From: Synergistaceae bacterium
Lineage (GTDB): Bacteria > Synergistota > Synergistia > Synergistales > Aminobacteriaceae
Assembly: GCA_018436595.1 (NCBI GenBank)
Contig: JAHDLC010000038.1
Span: 41,253 to 105,252 of the forward strand
DNA: 64,000 nucleotides
Reading direction: 5' to 3'
Shown here: positions 33,482 through 40,530 of the stretch, piece after piece
Layout of the letters: each line of letters begins with the position of its first letter
Position numbering within the stretch: the stretch's first letter is position 1
Program-made: the position numbers and the translations under genes
The notes under the pieces: generated by a model
Database searches by the model: none
What the model was told of the DNA's origin: nothing
Seen by the model: the letters and a program-made list of their open reading frames with translations, nothing else

Positions 33482-33524
33482 CCTCAGCACCTCCCTTGAA
33501 TTCGACCCCTCCATCGCGGAATGG
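33465..33524 (-). repeat. Duplicated precursor 5' region, copy B
   Basis: Closely matches 28801-28860 (copy A), including the ribosome binding site and the ATG-TGC-ATG-GAA-TCG start; copy A has TCC as second codon. In copy B the match stops after about five codons and gives way to asparagine-synthetase sequence. Confidence 0.75.
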
Positions 33525-33568
33525 ACGGTGAAACTGCCCGGTCCTCCCGTGTCGTCGGCTTCGGATTC

Positions 33569-33599
33569 ATTCTAAACGTTCACACTGTGTCAAGGTCAA
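33569..33599 (-). promoter_or_regulatory. MerR-type promoter of the asparagine-synthetase/YcaO operon
   Basis: On the minus strand: TTGACC (33594-33599), a 19-base spacer TTGACACAGTGTGAACGTT, then TAGAAT (33569-33574). The spacer dyad TTGACA-CAG-TGTGAA is aligned exactly as in the promoters at 9750 and 9599. The start codon of the first gene is about 80 bases downstream of the expected transcription start. Confidence 0.8.
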
Positions 33600-34324
33600 G
33601 AAATATTCCTCGAAATGCTCTCTTTCAGAAAACGGATCGAAGATCTCTTCCAAAACGAAATGGAAGGGACGTTTTTTGAATATAACTCTCGCGAAAGCAG
33701 CTTTGAAAAGGTTTCGGAGAACTGCTTAAAACGTGTCTTGGGCGGCAAAAAAGAGAAATATGTGGCTATCGGCAAACTGTTGGGGCGGGCTCATTGTAAC
33801 AAAAGGATACTTATTCGACAAATTACAGGAGGCACCATGAGATAGAAGGTCCCTTCCCGAGGTAGCTTTCCACGGTCCGCCGGTCAGGAAAGAGGTTCCA
33901 GACCTAAATTATTCACCCGATTTCCAGGAAAAACACAGGCGCTCTGCACGTTTTTTGATCGACCGTCGTGGAAAAAAGTGACTGGCCCCATCGTGCCGGA
34001 AGGGTCACAAGGCGCTTTCATAAACACAACGATCATCCGAATCGCTCAAATTTGGAAAGAGAGGCTGACGGTGCTGCCAGGATGGAAAAACACGTATCGA
34101 TTGTTCTGCGCTTTTCAGACACGCAAGCTGATTCCATCAGGAAAAGTGTTATGATAATTATTATTCAAAAATTGCGTTTGCCGGTATTTTGCCGGTTGAT
34201 CTACAAGCTTTTACTGCACTAGCCGGGGAACCTGCCGAAGTGGCAACAGGAGTAAAATTTCCGCTATCCAAGGAGTGTCAGTTTCCGAAATGCCGAATTC
34301 CAAACTCCGGAGGGGAAAGCACTC
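33600..34324. other. Intergenic stretch at the right border of the RiPP island
   Basis: About 725 bases with lower GC than the surroundings. Two plus-strand frames (33615-33845, 76 codons; 33968-34222, 84 codons) lack good ribosome binding sites and recognisable sequence. I see no repeat, tRNA or integrase that would mark an insertion end. Confidence 0.5.
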
Positions 34325-34771
34325 ATGAAAGTCGTGCGACATGCTTTGCGTAACTTTTCTTTCAGGCAGGCGGTACCTTTTGCCATTGCAGGTATTGTCG
34401 TGCTGTTGGCTCTTTTTTACATGTTCCCTGTGGTTCCCGACAGAGATGAAGACGAGTACAGAGCGATGGAGATCATCAAGGGTTTGAGGGCGGTCAGGGC
34501 TGCCGCGCACATGTTTTTTGAAAAAAACCCTGACGGCCCGGCGGGTCCTTTACATATTGACTCGCTCAAGCCGTACACCAATGCTGACATCTCTTTGTTT
34601 CTCTTTGAGAGAAATGCTCAGGGAGACTGGTATTGCAGTTTTGGGCGTGAAATATCTGAAAATGTCAGAAAAAAACTCAAAGCCAGAGCAAGCGAGTACG
34701 AATTGCTTAAAAATGCGTCTGAGCAATATGACGGCGGGCCGGTCGTGTTTATGGCGGTTCGGAAATTTTAG
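34325..34771 (+). CDS. Single-span membrane protein of unknown function (pilin-like shape)
   Basis: 148 residues with a strong ribosome binding site (GGAGGGG). One hydrophobic segment at about 17-35 (AVPFAIAGIVVLLALFYMFP) follows a basic start, then a soluble domain whose first helix (RAMEIIKGLRAVRAAAHMFF) and following KNPDG are reminiscent of pseudopilins. The pilin prepilin-cleavage motif is not clear and no pilus genes are near. Function unknown. Confidence 0.7.
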   Translation: MKVVRHALRNFSFRQAVPFAIAGIVVLLALFYMFPVVPDRDEDEYRAMEIIKGLRAVRAAAHMFFEKNPDGPAGPLHIDSLKPYTNADISLFLFERNAQGDWYCSFGREISENVRKKLKARASEYELLKNASEQYDGGPVVFMAVRKF

Positions 34772-34913
34772 GTATACAAAAACAGGAAGGGTATTTGGCA
34801 CGATGGCTCGAGTAATTGTCCGTCCTTAGCTTTCCGGTCTTTTGAACCGGATAACGTGTCTCGTTTTATTTTCTTATCAAAAATCACCGAGGAACTTTGA
34901 AGGAGGCTTTCCC

Positions 34914-35492
34914 ATGATCATCTATCGGAACGCGGTGCCGGACGATCTGGACGGTGTCGCCGAACTGCAGAAGCGGTACCACATTTCGACCATCCGGGAG
35001 GAGGACAAGGCGGACGGGTTCGTCACCACCCTGTTCACCCCGGAGCAGTTCCTGTCCCTCATGAAGGACGAAAACGGACTGGCGGTGGCGTGCGACGGCA
35101 ACAAAATCATTTCCTATGCCATGGCGGCGTCCTGGGAATACTGGTCGGCATGGCCCCTGTTCCGGCACATGATCGCCGACCTGCCGAACATCGAATACCT
35201 CGGGAGGATCCTTTCCACGGAGAATTCCTACCAGTACGGGCCGGTCTGCATCGCCGGGGAGTATCGGGGGCGGGGAGTGCTGGAGCATATTTTCGAATTC
35301 TCCCGCCGGCAGATGGCGTCCCGCTATCCGGTGATGGTTACCTTCATCAACAGGATCAACCCCCGGTCCTTCGACGCCCATACCCGAAAGGTGGGCATGG
35401 ACCTCATCAAGACCTTCGACTTCAACGGAAACCACTATTACGAGCTGGGGTACGATATGACCAGGCCGGTCCCCGGAACGAACCTGGAGTAA
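34914..35492 (+). CDS. GNAT-family N-acetyltransferase
   Basis: 192 residues from the ATG at 34914 after AAGGAGG. The N-terminus (MIIYRNAVPDDLDGVAELQK) is the usual first strand and helix of GNAT enzymes, and the acetyl-CoA loop appears as IAGEYRGRGVLEHIFEF. The C-terminal part (FINRINPRSFDAHTRKVGMD) matches the closing NxxSxxxxxKxGF-type segment. The substrate is unknown. It is probably transcribed alone. Confidence 0.85.
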   Translation: MIIYRNAVPDDLDGVAELQKRYHISTIREEDKADGFVTTLFTPEQFLSLMKDENGLAVACDGNKIISYAMAASWEYWSAWPLFRHMIADLPNIEYLGRILSTENSYQYGPVCIAGEYRGRGVLEHIFEFSRRQMASRYPVMVTFINRINPRSFDAHTRKVGMDLIKTFDFNGNHYYELGYDMTRPVPGTNLE

Positions 35493-35643
35493 TTGTTTTT
35501 TCCTGCTGTTTCAGGATACTCTTTGTACGAAATAATTCGGGCTGTAGGATAAATTCTTCCGCTCCTTGAAAAGAATTTCATCGAACAGACTGCTGGCCGA
35601 AATGTCGGGAAGAGTGCCTGGGAAGATCACGGTTTTGCTGAGT

Positions 35644-35672
35644 TTGACGGAAATACAAGCGTGTTGTACAAT
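35644..35672 (+). promoter_or_regulatory. Promoter and probable operator of the toxin-antitoxin pair
   Basis: TTGACG (35644-35649), 17 bases, TACAAT (35667-35672). The -10 lies within TGTACAATGTAATACA, an imperfect palindrome that could be the antitoxin-binding site, 27 bases before the antitoxin ATG. Confidence 0.65.
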
Positions 35673-35698
35673 GTAATACATGGCAAGGAGGTGTTGTC

Positions 35699-35914
35699 AT
35701 GGGTATGATTACTTTGCGGGTTTCTCAGGAAGAAGAGGCGGTTATGAAAGGCTACGCAGAAAGCAGAGGGATGAGTCTTTCTCAACTTATGAGGGAATCC
35801 ATACTGGGCCTGATCGAAGACGAATACGATATACAAGCCTATAGTGAGTACCTTGCATACAAAGACAACTGTAAAATGCTCACCTTGGATGAAGCAAAGG
35901 AACTATGGAAGTGA
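35699..35914 (+). CDS. Ribbon-helix-helix antitoxin (RelB-like)
   Basis: 71 residues. The N-terminal MITLRVSQEEEAVMKGYAES and SLSQLMRESILGLIE form a ribbon-helix-helix DNA-binding unit; the C-terminal half (KMLTLDEAKELWK) would wrap the toxin. AAGGAGG precedes the ATG. It overlaps the toxin gene by 10 bases. It should repress its own promoter, alone and with the toxin. Confidence 0.88.
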   Translation: MGMITLRVSQEEEAVMKGYAESRGMSLSQLMRESILGLIEDEYDIQAYSEYLAYKDNCKMLTLDEAKELWK

Positions 35915-36177
35915 CTTATCGTTTTTTAGTCCCTGAACCGGTGGCTAGGAAGATTGCTGCATACGACAAATCAGTCCGAAAAATGCTGGAAAAATACATA
36001 CAGAAGCATCTTGTTGATGCTGAGGACCCCAGAGTATTCGGGAAAGCGCTGAAATATCAGCATATTGGATTATGGCGTTACCGTGTGGGGGATTACCGCC
36101 TTCTTGTGGAAATTAACGATCATCAACTGGTAATAATTGCTGTTGATTTTGCTCATCGATCAGAGATCTATAAATAG
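35905..36177 (+). CDS. RelE/ParE-family toxin
   Basis: 90 residues of typical RelE-fold size. The core LKYQHIGLWRYRVGDYRLLV followed by HQLVIIAVDFAHRSEIYK matches RelE-type mRNA interferases, with the basic and aromatic residues (R, R, Y, R, H) expected on the active face. It overlaps the antitoxin gene as usual for type II modules. Target (ribosome-bound mRNA or gyrase) not determined. Confidence 0.9.
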   Translation: MEVTYRFLVPEPVARKIAAYDKSVRKMLEKYIQKHLVDAEDPRVFGKALKYQHIGLWRYRVGDYRLLVEINDHQLVIIAVDFAHRSEIYK

Positions 36178-36259
36178 TTGTGCACAAAGGCTGATTGACA
36201 TGTTTTTCTGTGTCAGTTGAGTGAATCGGAATATGGAAAATTTCCGGGGAGGAATGTAA

Positions 36260-36820
36260 ATGATCGAAGCCGTCAGGACGAGGCGCAGCGTGCGCAAATT
36301 TACCGGAAGGAACGTGGAGGACGAGCTTGTCCTTCAGCTTCTGGAGAGCGCCCGGGTGGCGCCGTCGGGGCACAATACCCAGCCGTGGCGGTTTATCGTG
36401 GTGCGGTCTCCCGAGGCGAAACGGGCGCTGGCGAAGGCTGCCCATGGTCAGTTGTGGATGGAAGCGGCTCCCGTGTTTATCGTCTGTGTGGCCGATGTGC
36501 GGTGCCGCATACAGGACGAGCCCGGCCTCGAGGTGAAGGAGACGAGCCCCCAGTTCGCCCTGAAGCAGGTGATCCGGGACACGGCCATCGCCGTGGAGCA
36601 CACGGTTCTTGAGGCGGAGAACCTGGGCCTGGGAACGTGCTGGGTGGCGTGGTACGAACAGGCGGACGTCCGTCCCATCCTCGGCATTCCGGCCGACAAA
36701 TTTGTGGTGGCCATCCTGCCCCTGGGGTATCCTGCAGAAACTCCCGGGGAGCGCCCGCGGAAGAAGCTGGACGAAATCGTCATGTTCGAGAAATGGGAGG
36801 AAAAGGCTGGAAAATCATAA
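36260..36820 (+). CDS. Nitroreductase-family FMN oxidoreductase
   Basis: 186 residues. The N-terminal RTRRSVRKFTGRNVEDELV and ARVAPSGHNTQPWRFIVV are the FMN-binding start of the family; ALKQVIRDTAIAVEHTVLEA and the glycine-rich LGLGTCWVAWY follow, then PLGYPAETPGERPRKKLDEI near the end. It probably reduces nitroaromatics or quinones with NAD(P)H. A GGGGAGG site precedes the ATG. It is followed directly by intergenic repeats. Confidence 0.9.
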   Translation: MIEAVRTRRSVRKFTGRNVEDELVLQLLESARVAPSGHNTQPWRFIVVRSPEAKRALAKAAHGQLWMEAAPVFIVCVADVRCRIQDEPGLEVKETSPQFALKQVIRDTAIAVEHTVLEAENLGLGTCWVAWYEQADVRPILGIPADKFVVAILPLGYPAETPGERPRKKLDEIVMFEKWEEKAGKS

Positions 36821-36890
36821 AAAAGCGAGATCCTCGCTTCGCTCAGGATGACAAGCAAGGGTGAAATTCCTCGCATTCGCTCGGATGACA
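36821..36890 (+). repeat. Intergenic repeat, copy 1
   Basis: 70 bases, identical to 36981-37051 except for one missing G near the end. Made of palindromic-like units around CTTCGCTCAGGATGACA and CATTCGCTCGG, a type of short dispersed repeat found between genes in many bacteria. Copy 1 begins right after the nitroreductase stop. Confidence 0.85.
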
Positions 36891-36980
36891 CTGGTCTGTT
36901 GTCATCCTGAGGAGCCGCAGGCGACGATCGCGCAGCATCCCCGCAGGGGGAGGATCCCGCTTTTGAGGAAGGCTAAAAAC
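36891..36980. other. Spacer between repeat copies, with an inverted repeat unit
   Basis: Holds a partial inverted version of the unit (GTCATCCTGAGGAGCCGCAG) and GGGGGAGGATCCC. No coding sequence seen. Confidence 0.5.
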
Positions 36981-37051
36981 AAAAGCGAGATCCTCGCTTC
37001 GCTCAGGATGACAAGCAAGGGTGAAATTCCTCGCATTCGCTCGGGATGACA
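36981..37051 (+). repeat. Intergenic repeat, copy 2
   Basis: 71 bases, a direct copy of 36821-36890 with one extra G. Followed at 37061-37225 by weaker, partly inverted versions of the same units (GTCCCGAGCGAGCGTAGCG, CTCCGCTCGGGACGACAG), so the whole 36821-37225 block is a mosaic of one repeat family. Confidence 0.85.
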
Positions 37052-37229
37052 ACCCCTTCTGTCGTCCCGAGCGAGCGTAGCGAGGAGGGACCTGCATTTG
37101 ATTCTGTACTGCCTCAAGACCGAGATTTCCCCCCTCTGGGGATGCTTCGCGATCCGGCTTCGCCGTTCGGAATGAAAAAAAAAGGCGCGAGATTCTTCAC
37201 TCCGCTCGGGACGACAGGCAACGGGGATG

Positions 37230-37571
37230 CTATTTCTGCTCCTGCTGCAGCTTCTTGAAGTCCTCCCGCACGGGGCAGAAGACGTCGATGACGAGGCAGT
37301 CCTCCAGGGCGAAGCCTCCGTGGGCCTCCCCGCCGGCGAAGACGATGCCCTGCCCCGGGGTGAGGGTGACCTTTTTGTCGGCAGTGCCGAGTTCCATTTT
37401 TCCGGCGAGCAGCAGGGTGGTCTGCTCGTGGGGGTGGTCATGGAAAACAAGTTCTGTTCCCTTTTTGATCTCCCACTGGGCGAAGGTGAAGCCCTCGGAG
37501 TGGATGAATTTCCCGATGAAACCCGGCCTTCCGGTGAACTTTTCGACGGTTTCCATGTCAAATGTCTTCAT
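37230..37571 (-). CDS. Small cupin-domain protein
   Basis: 113 residues from the ATG at 37571 (ATGs at 37583 and 37592 are also in frame). A single beta-barrel cupin with metal-site motifs: VFHDHPHEQTTLLLAGKMEL, where the histidines and Glu would bind the metal, and PGQGIVFAGGEAHGGFALED. Function unknown; such proteins range from sugar-binding to dioxygenase roles. It is convergent with the nitroreductase across the repeat block. Confidence 0.8.
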   Translation of the reverse strand: MKTFDMETVEKFTGRPGFIGKFIHSEGFTFAQWEIKKGTELVFHDHPHEQTTLLLAGKMELGTADKKVTLTPGQGIVFAGGEAHGGFALEDCLVIDVFCPVREDFKKLQQEQK

Positions 37572-37638
37572 GTCTGCATGCATCCTTTCCATTTGGTAGT
37601 GTACTCGTCCTGCCCCTCCTGGGGAGAACTGGGCACCC

Positions 37639-37667
37639 TTGACACAATCCGGTCTCGCGAGTATAAG
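37639..37667 (+). promoter_or_regulatory. Promoter of the threonine operon
   Basis: TTGACA (37639-37644), 17 bases, TATAAG (37662-37667). Transcription would begin near 37674, just before the T-box leader. Confidence 0.75.
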
Positions 37668-37702
37668 TAGGAATCAATTTCGTTTCCAATAATATGCCAT
37701 TT

Positions 37703-37946
37703 GCGCGATGAAGGGAAGAGTACCTTTTTCCGGCGGCGGACAGAGAGGGAGGACCCAGGCTGAGAATCCTCCTCCGGAGCGGGAAAGGGAAGACCACCCC
37801 CGAGCGGGCGCCGAAGTCCTGAGGGAGGGAAGGCGCCGGGGTCCGCCCCATACAGCGGGATCGAGCAGCCGATTATTTCGGAAGTGGAGTGGGACCGCGA
37901 TGAGCCTGCATCGTCTCCAGCATGTGGACGATGCAGGCTTTTTTTT
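37703..37946 (+). promoter_or_regulatory. T-box riboswitch, threonine-specific
   Basis: Canonical T-box elements appear in order: GATGAAGGGAAGAGTACC at the stem I base, CAGAGAGGGAGG for the AG bulge, GGCTGAGAATCCTCC at the distal loop, GAAG-ACC-A with the likely specifier ACC (37793-37795, threonine), the T-box TGGGACCGCG (37890-37899) and a terminator with a 13-bp stem (37903-37915 with 37927-37939) and eight T. Uncharged tRNA-Thr should stabilise the antiterminator and switch on thrC-thrB. Confidence 0.9.
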
Positions 37947-37960
37947 CAGGAGGGAGATTC

Positions 37961-39010
37961 ATGAGAAAAGGCATTCTGCATTCATACGAGCGTTTTTTTC
38001 CCCTGACGGACCGGACTCCCCGTCTTTCCCTGTGCGAAGGCGACACTCCCCTTGTTCCGCTGCGGAATATTGGCCGGGAGCTTGGTGTGGAACTGTACGG
38101 CAAGTATGACGGCCTGAACCCCACGGGATCCTTCAAGGACCGGGGGATGGTACTTGCTGTGTCGAAGGCCCTGGAGGAGGGTGCGAAGGCCCTCATCTGC
38201 GCGTCCACGGGGAACACGTCCGCCTCGGCTGCGGCCTACGGGGCTGCCGCGGGAATTCCCTGCTTCGTCCTGCTGCCGGCGGGGAAGGTGGCTGTGGGAA
38301 AGCTGGCCCAGGCACTGATCTACGGCGCCCGGGTCATCGCCGTACGGGGAAATTTTGACCGGGCCCTCGAAATGGCCCGGGAGGCTTCCAGGGAAAAGGG
38401 AAGCCTCGCCATCGTGAACTCGGTGAACCCGTACCGGCTGTTCGGCCAGAGGAGCGCTTCGTGGGAGATTTGCGACGAGCTTGGCGACGCGCCGGACTGG
38501 CTGGTGCTGCCCGTGGGCAACGCGGGAAACATCAGCGCCTACTGCGCGGGTTTCGAGTTTTACCGGGAGATCGGCCGCATCGAAAAACTGCCCCGCCTGA
38601 TGGGTGTCCAGGCCGAGGGAGCAGCTCCCCTGGTGAAGGGAAGCCCTGTGGACGAGCCGGAAACGGTGGCCACGGCTATCAGGATCGGCCACCCCGTGAG
38701 CGCCGAAAAAGCGCGGAGTGCCGTGGAAATCACGAACGGTCAGTTCCTTTCCGTCTCCGACGACGAGATCCTGGACGCCCAGAAATTGTTGGCCTCCTCC
38801 GACGGGGTTTTCGCCGAGCCGGCGTCCTGCGCGCCCCTGGCCGGCCTGGTGAAGCTCCGGAAGAACGGGAAACTCCCGAAGGGGCTGCGGATCGTGCTGG
38901 TGCTCACCGGCAACGGCCTGAAAGACCCCGATTCCGCGGTGAGCAGGGTGGACCTCCCTGTGGAGATCGACGGAACTCCCGAGGCCCTGGCGGAGGTGCT
39001 CGGGCTGTGA
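37961..39010 (+). CDS. thrC: Threonine synthase
   Basis: 349 residues from the ATG at 37961 after AGGAGG; this is the short form of the enzyme. The PLP Lys is K59 in LNPTGSFKDRGM. ASTGNTSASAAAYGAAAG for the phosphate loop and LPVGNAGNISAY for cofactor binding follow. It converts O-phosphohomoserine to threonine. It lies 15 bases after the T-box terminator and overlaps thrB (GTGA), which makes its substrate. Confidence 0.94.
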   Translation: MRKGILHSYERFFPLTDRTPRLSLCEGDTPLVPLRNIGRELGVELYGKYDGLNPTGSFKDRGMVLAVSKALEEGAKALICASTGNTSASAAAYGAAAGIPCFVLLPAGKVAVGKLAQALIYGARVIAVRGNFDRALEMAREASREKGSLAIVNSVNPYRLFGQRSASWEICDELGDAPDWLVLPVGNAGNISAYCAGFEFYREIGRIEKLPRLMGVQAEGAAPLVKGSPVDEPETVATAIRIGHPVSAEKARSAVEITNGQFLSVSDDEILDAQKLLASSDGVFAEPASCAPLAGLVKLRKNGKLPKGLRIVLVLTGNGLKDPDSAVSRVDLPVEIDGTPEALAEVLGL

Positions 39011-40467
39011 GCCTGCTTCGGGTGAAGGTGCCCGCGTCGAGCGCAAACCTCGGCTCCGGATTTGACACGGTGGGGCTGGCCCTTTCGCTTTATAATTTCT
39101 TCGATGTCCTGGAGATCCTCCCCTCAGGGGAATACGAGGTCGACGTGGTGGGGGAGGGCGGCGGCGAGGAAACCCTTATGACCCGCAACGGAGTGATCGA
39201 AAGCTACGAGCGGGCCTGCAGGGAGTGGGGCATGGAGTCTCCCGGGCTCCGTCTCAGGACCCTGAACGCCATTCCCATGAAAAGGGGGCTCGGCAGTTCC
39301 TCCTCGGCCATCGTGGGGGGAGTGGCCATCGCCAACGAGCTTCGCGAACGCCCCCTGCCGAAGGAGGATCTTCTTCCCATGATGGTGGCCATGGAAGGCC
39401 ACCCGGACAACGTGGTGCCCTGCTGTCTGGGCGGCATGGTGGTAAGCTGCTGGGATGGTGGAAACCTCAGGTTCGTCCGGATGCCCCCCCTTCCGCCGGA
39501 CATGGTCGCCGTGGTGGCCGTGCCGGCTGTGGAACTGAGCACGGAGGATGCCCGGAAAGCCCTGCCGAAGGAAGTTCCAATGAAAGACGCGGTCTACAAC
39601 CTGAGCCGCTCTGCCCTGCTGGCGGCCTCCTGGGCCACCGGGAACTGGGATAATCTTCCCTGGGCCATGGATGACCGGCTGCACCAGCCCTTCCGGGCAC
39701 GGCTTTTTCCAGGCGGCGAGGCGATTCTCGAGGAGGTCCGCGGGATTCCCCAGTGCTCGGGGGTGGCCATCAGCGGCTCGGGGCCGAGCGTACTGGCTTT
39801 TTCCCGGGGCGAAGCCCACAGGGTCGCGGAGCTCATGTGCTCCATCTTCACCCGGTCAGGTGTCCGGTCCCGGTTTTTCGTCCTCTCGGAGGATTCCGCC
39901 GGGGTGACGGTGGCAAAAAACGTCAGCGGTACCGATATTTTCCGCCCTCTAAGGAAAGGAAGTGTGTTTCCCATGGCTTTCGGCGTAGACGGTTCCGGCA
40001 GGTGCGTCGTGGAGGAAGTGATCAGCGACAGCGACGTGGCGAAGATCGCAGTTCTCGGCGTGCCCGACGTTCCGGGAGTAGCGGCCCGGCTCTTCTCCGA
40101 CCTTGCCGCTGCAGGGGTGGGAGCGGAAATGATCGTCCAGAGCGTCATGAGGGGGCAGATGAACGACATCGCCTTCATCGTGAAGCAGAGCCTCCTCGGG
40201 GATGCTATCTCCATCTGCAGGTCCTTCGCTTCCGGCGTGGGGGCCCAGGGGGTTACCTTCGACGCGGAGGTGGCAAAAGTGGCTCTGAAGGGGGATCTCC
40301 TCTCCGGCTGCCCGGAGATTCCGTCCCAGATGTTCTCCGTCCTGGCAGGATGCAGGATCAACATCGACATGATAGCGGCGGCCTCCACGATCATCGCCTG
40401 TATCGTGGCTTCCCCCGACATGGAGGGAGCCGCTTCCGCCCTTTCACAGTCGTTTCTCCGCTCCTGA
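39007..40467 (+). CDS. thrB: Homoserine kinase fused to aspartokinase-type ACT domains
   Basis: 486 residues from a GTG overlapping the thrC stop. Residues 1-315 are a GHMP-type homoserine kinase: VPASSANLGSGFDTVGLALS, the ATP loop PMKRGLGSSSSAIVGG and ISGSGPSVLAFS. Residues 323-486 are two ACT domains like those ending aspartokinases: AKIAVLGVPDVPGVAARLFS, AEMIVQSVMRGQMNDIAFIV, CRINIDMIAAASTIIACIVA. No aspartokinase catalytic domain is present. An ATG at 39973 with AGGAAAGGAAG upstream might yield the ACT part alone. The ACT pair may give threonine or lysine feedback on this step; that is inference. Confidence 0.88.
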   Translation: MSLLRVKVPASSANLGSGFDTVGLALSLYNFFDVLEILPSGEYEVDVVGEGGGEETLMTRNGVIESYERACREWGMESPGLRLRTLNAIPMKRGLGSSSSAIVGGVAIANELRERPLPKEDLLPMMVAMEGHPDNVVPCCLGGMVVSCWDGGNLRFVRMPPLPPDMVAVVAVPAVELSTEDARKALPKEVPMKDAVYNLSRSALLAASWATGNWDNLPWAMDDRLHQPFRARLFPGGEAILEEVRGIPQCSGVAISGSGPSVLAFSRGEAHRVAELMCSIFTRSGVRSRFFVLSEDSAGVTVAKNVSGTDIFRPLRKGSVFPMAFGVDGSGRCVVEEVISDSDVAKIAVLGVPDVPGVAARLFSDLAAAGVGAEMIVQSVMRGQMNDIAFIVKQSLLGDAISICRSFASGVGAQGVTFDAEVAKVALKGDLLSGCPEIPSQMFSVLAGCRINIDMIAAASTIIACIVASPDMEGAASALSQSFLRS

Positions 40468-40530
40468 CCCCTATGGCGGAGAGTAAAATTCCTGTACAAT
40501 AGGGAAAAATACCGTATGGGAGGCTGTCCC

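Noticed and set aside
33615..34222. Two open frames of 76 and 84 codons in the AT-richer gap right of the RiPP island
   Set aside because: No ribosome binding site of quality, no motifs and unremarkable composition.
36821..37051. Repeat block considered as a CRISPR array
   Set aside because: Only two long copies, irregular spacing, inverted fragments and no cas genes nearby.
38461..39006. N-terminal extension of the homoserine kinase frame into thrC
   Set aside because: It is a shadow of thrC; kinase similarity starts at the GTG overlapping the thrC stop.
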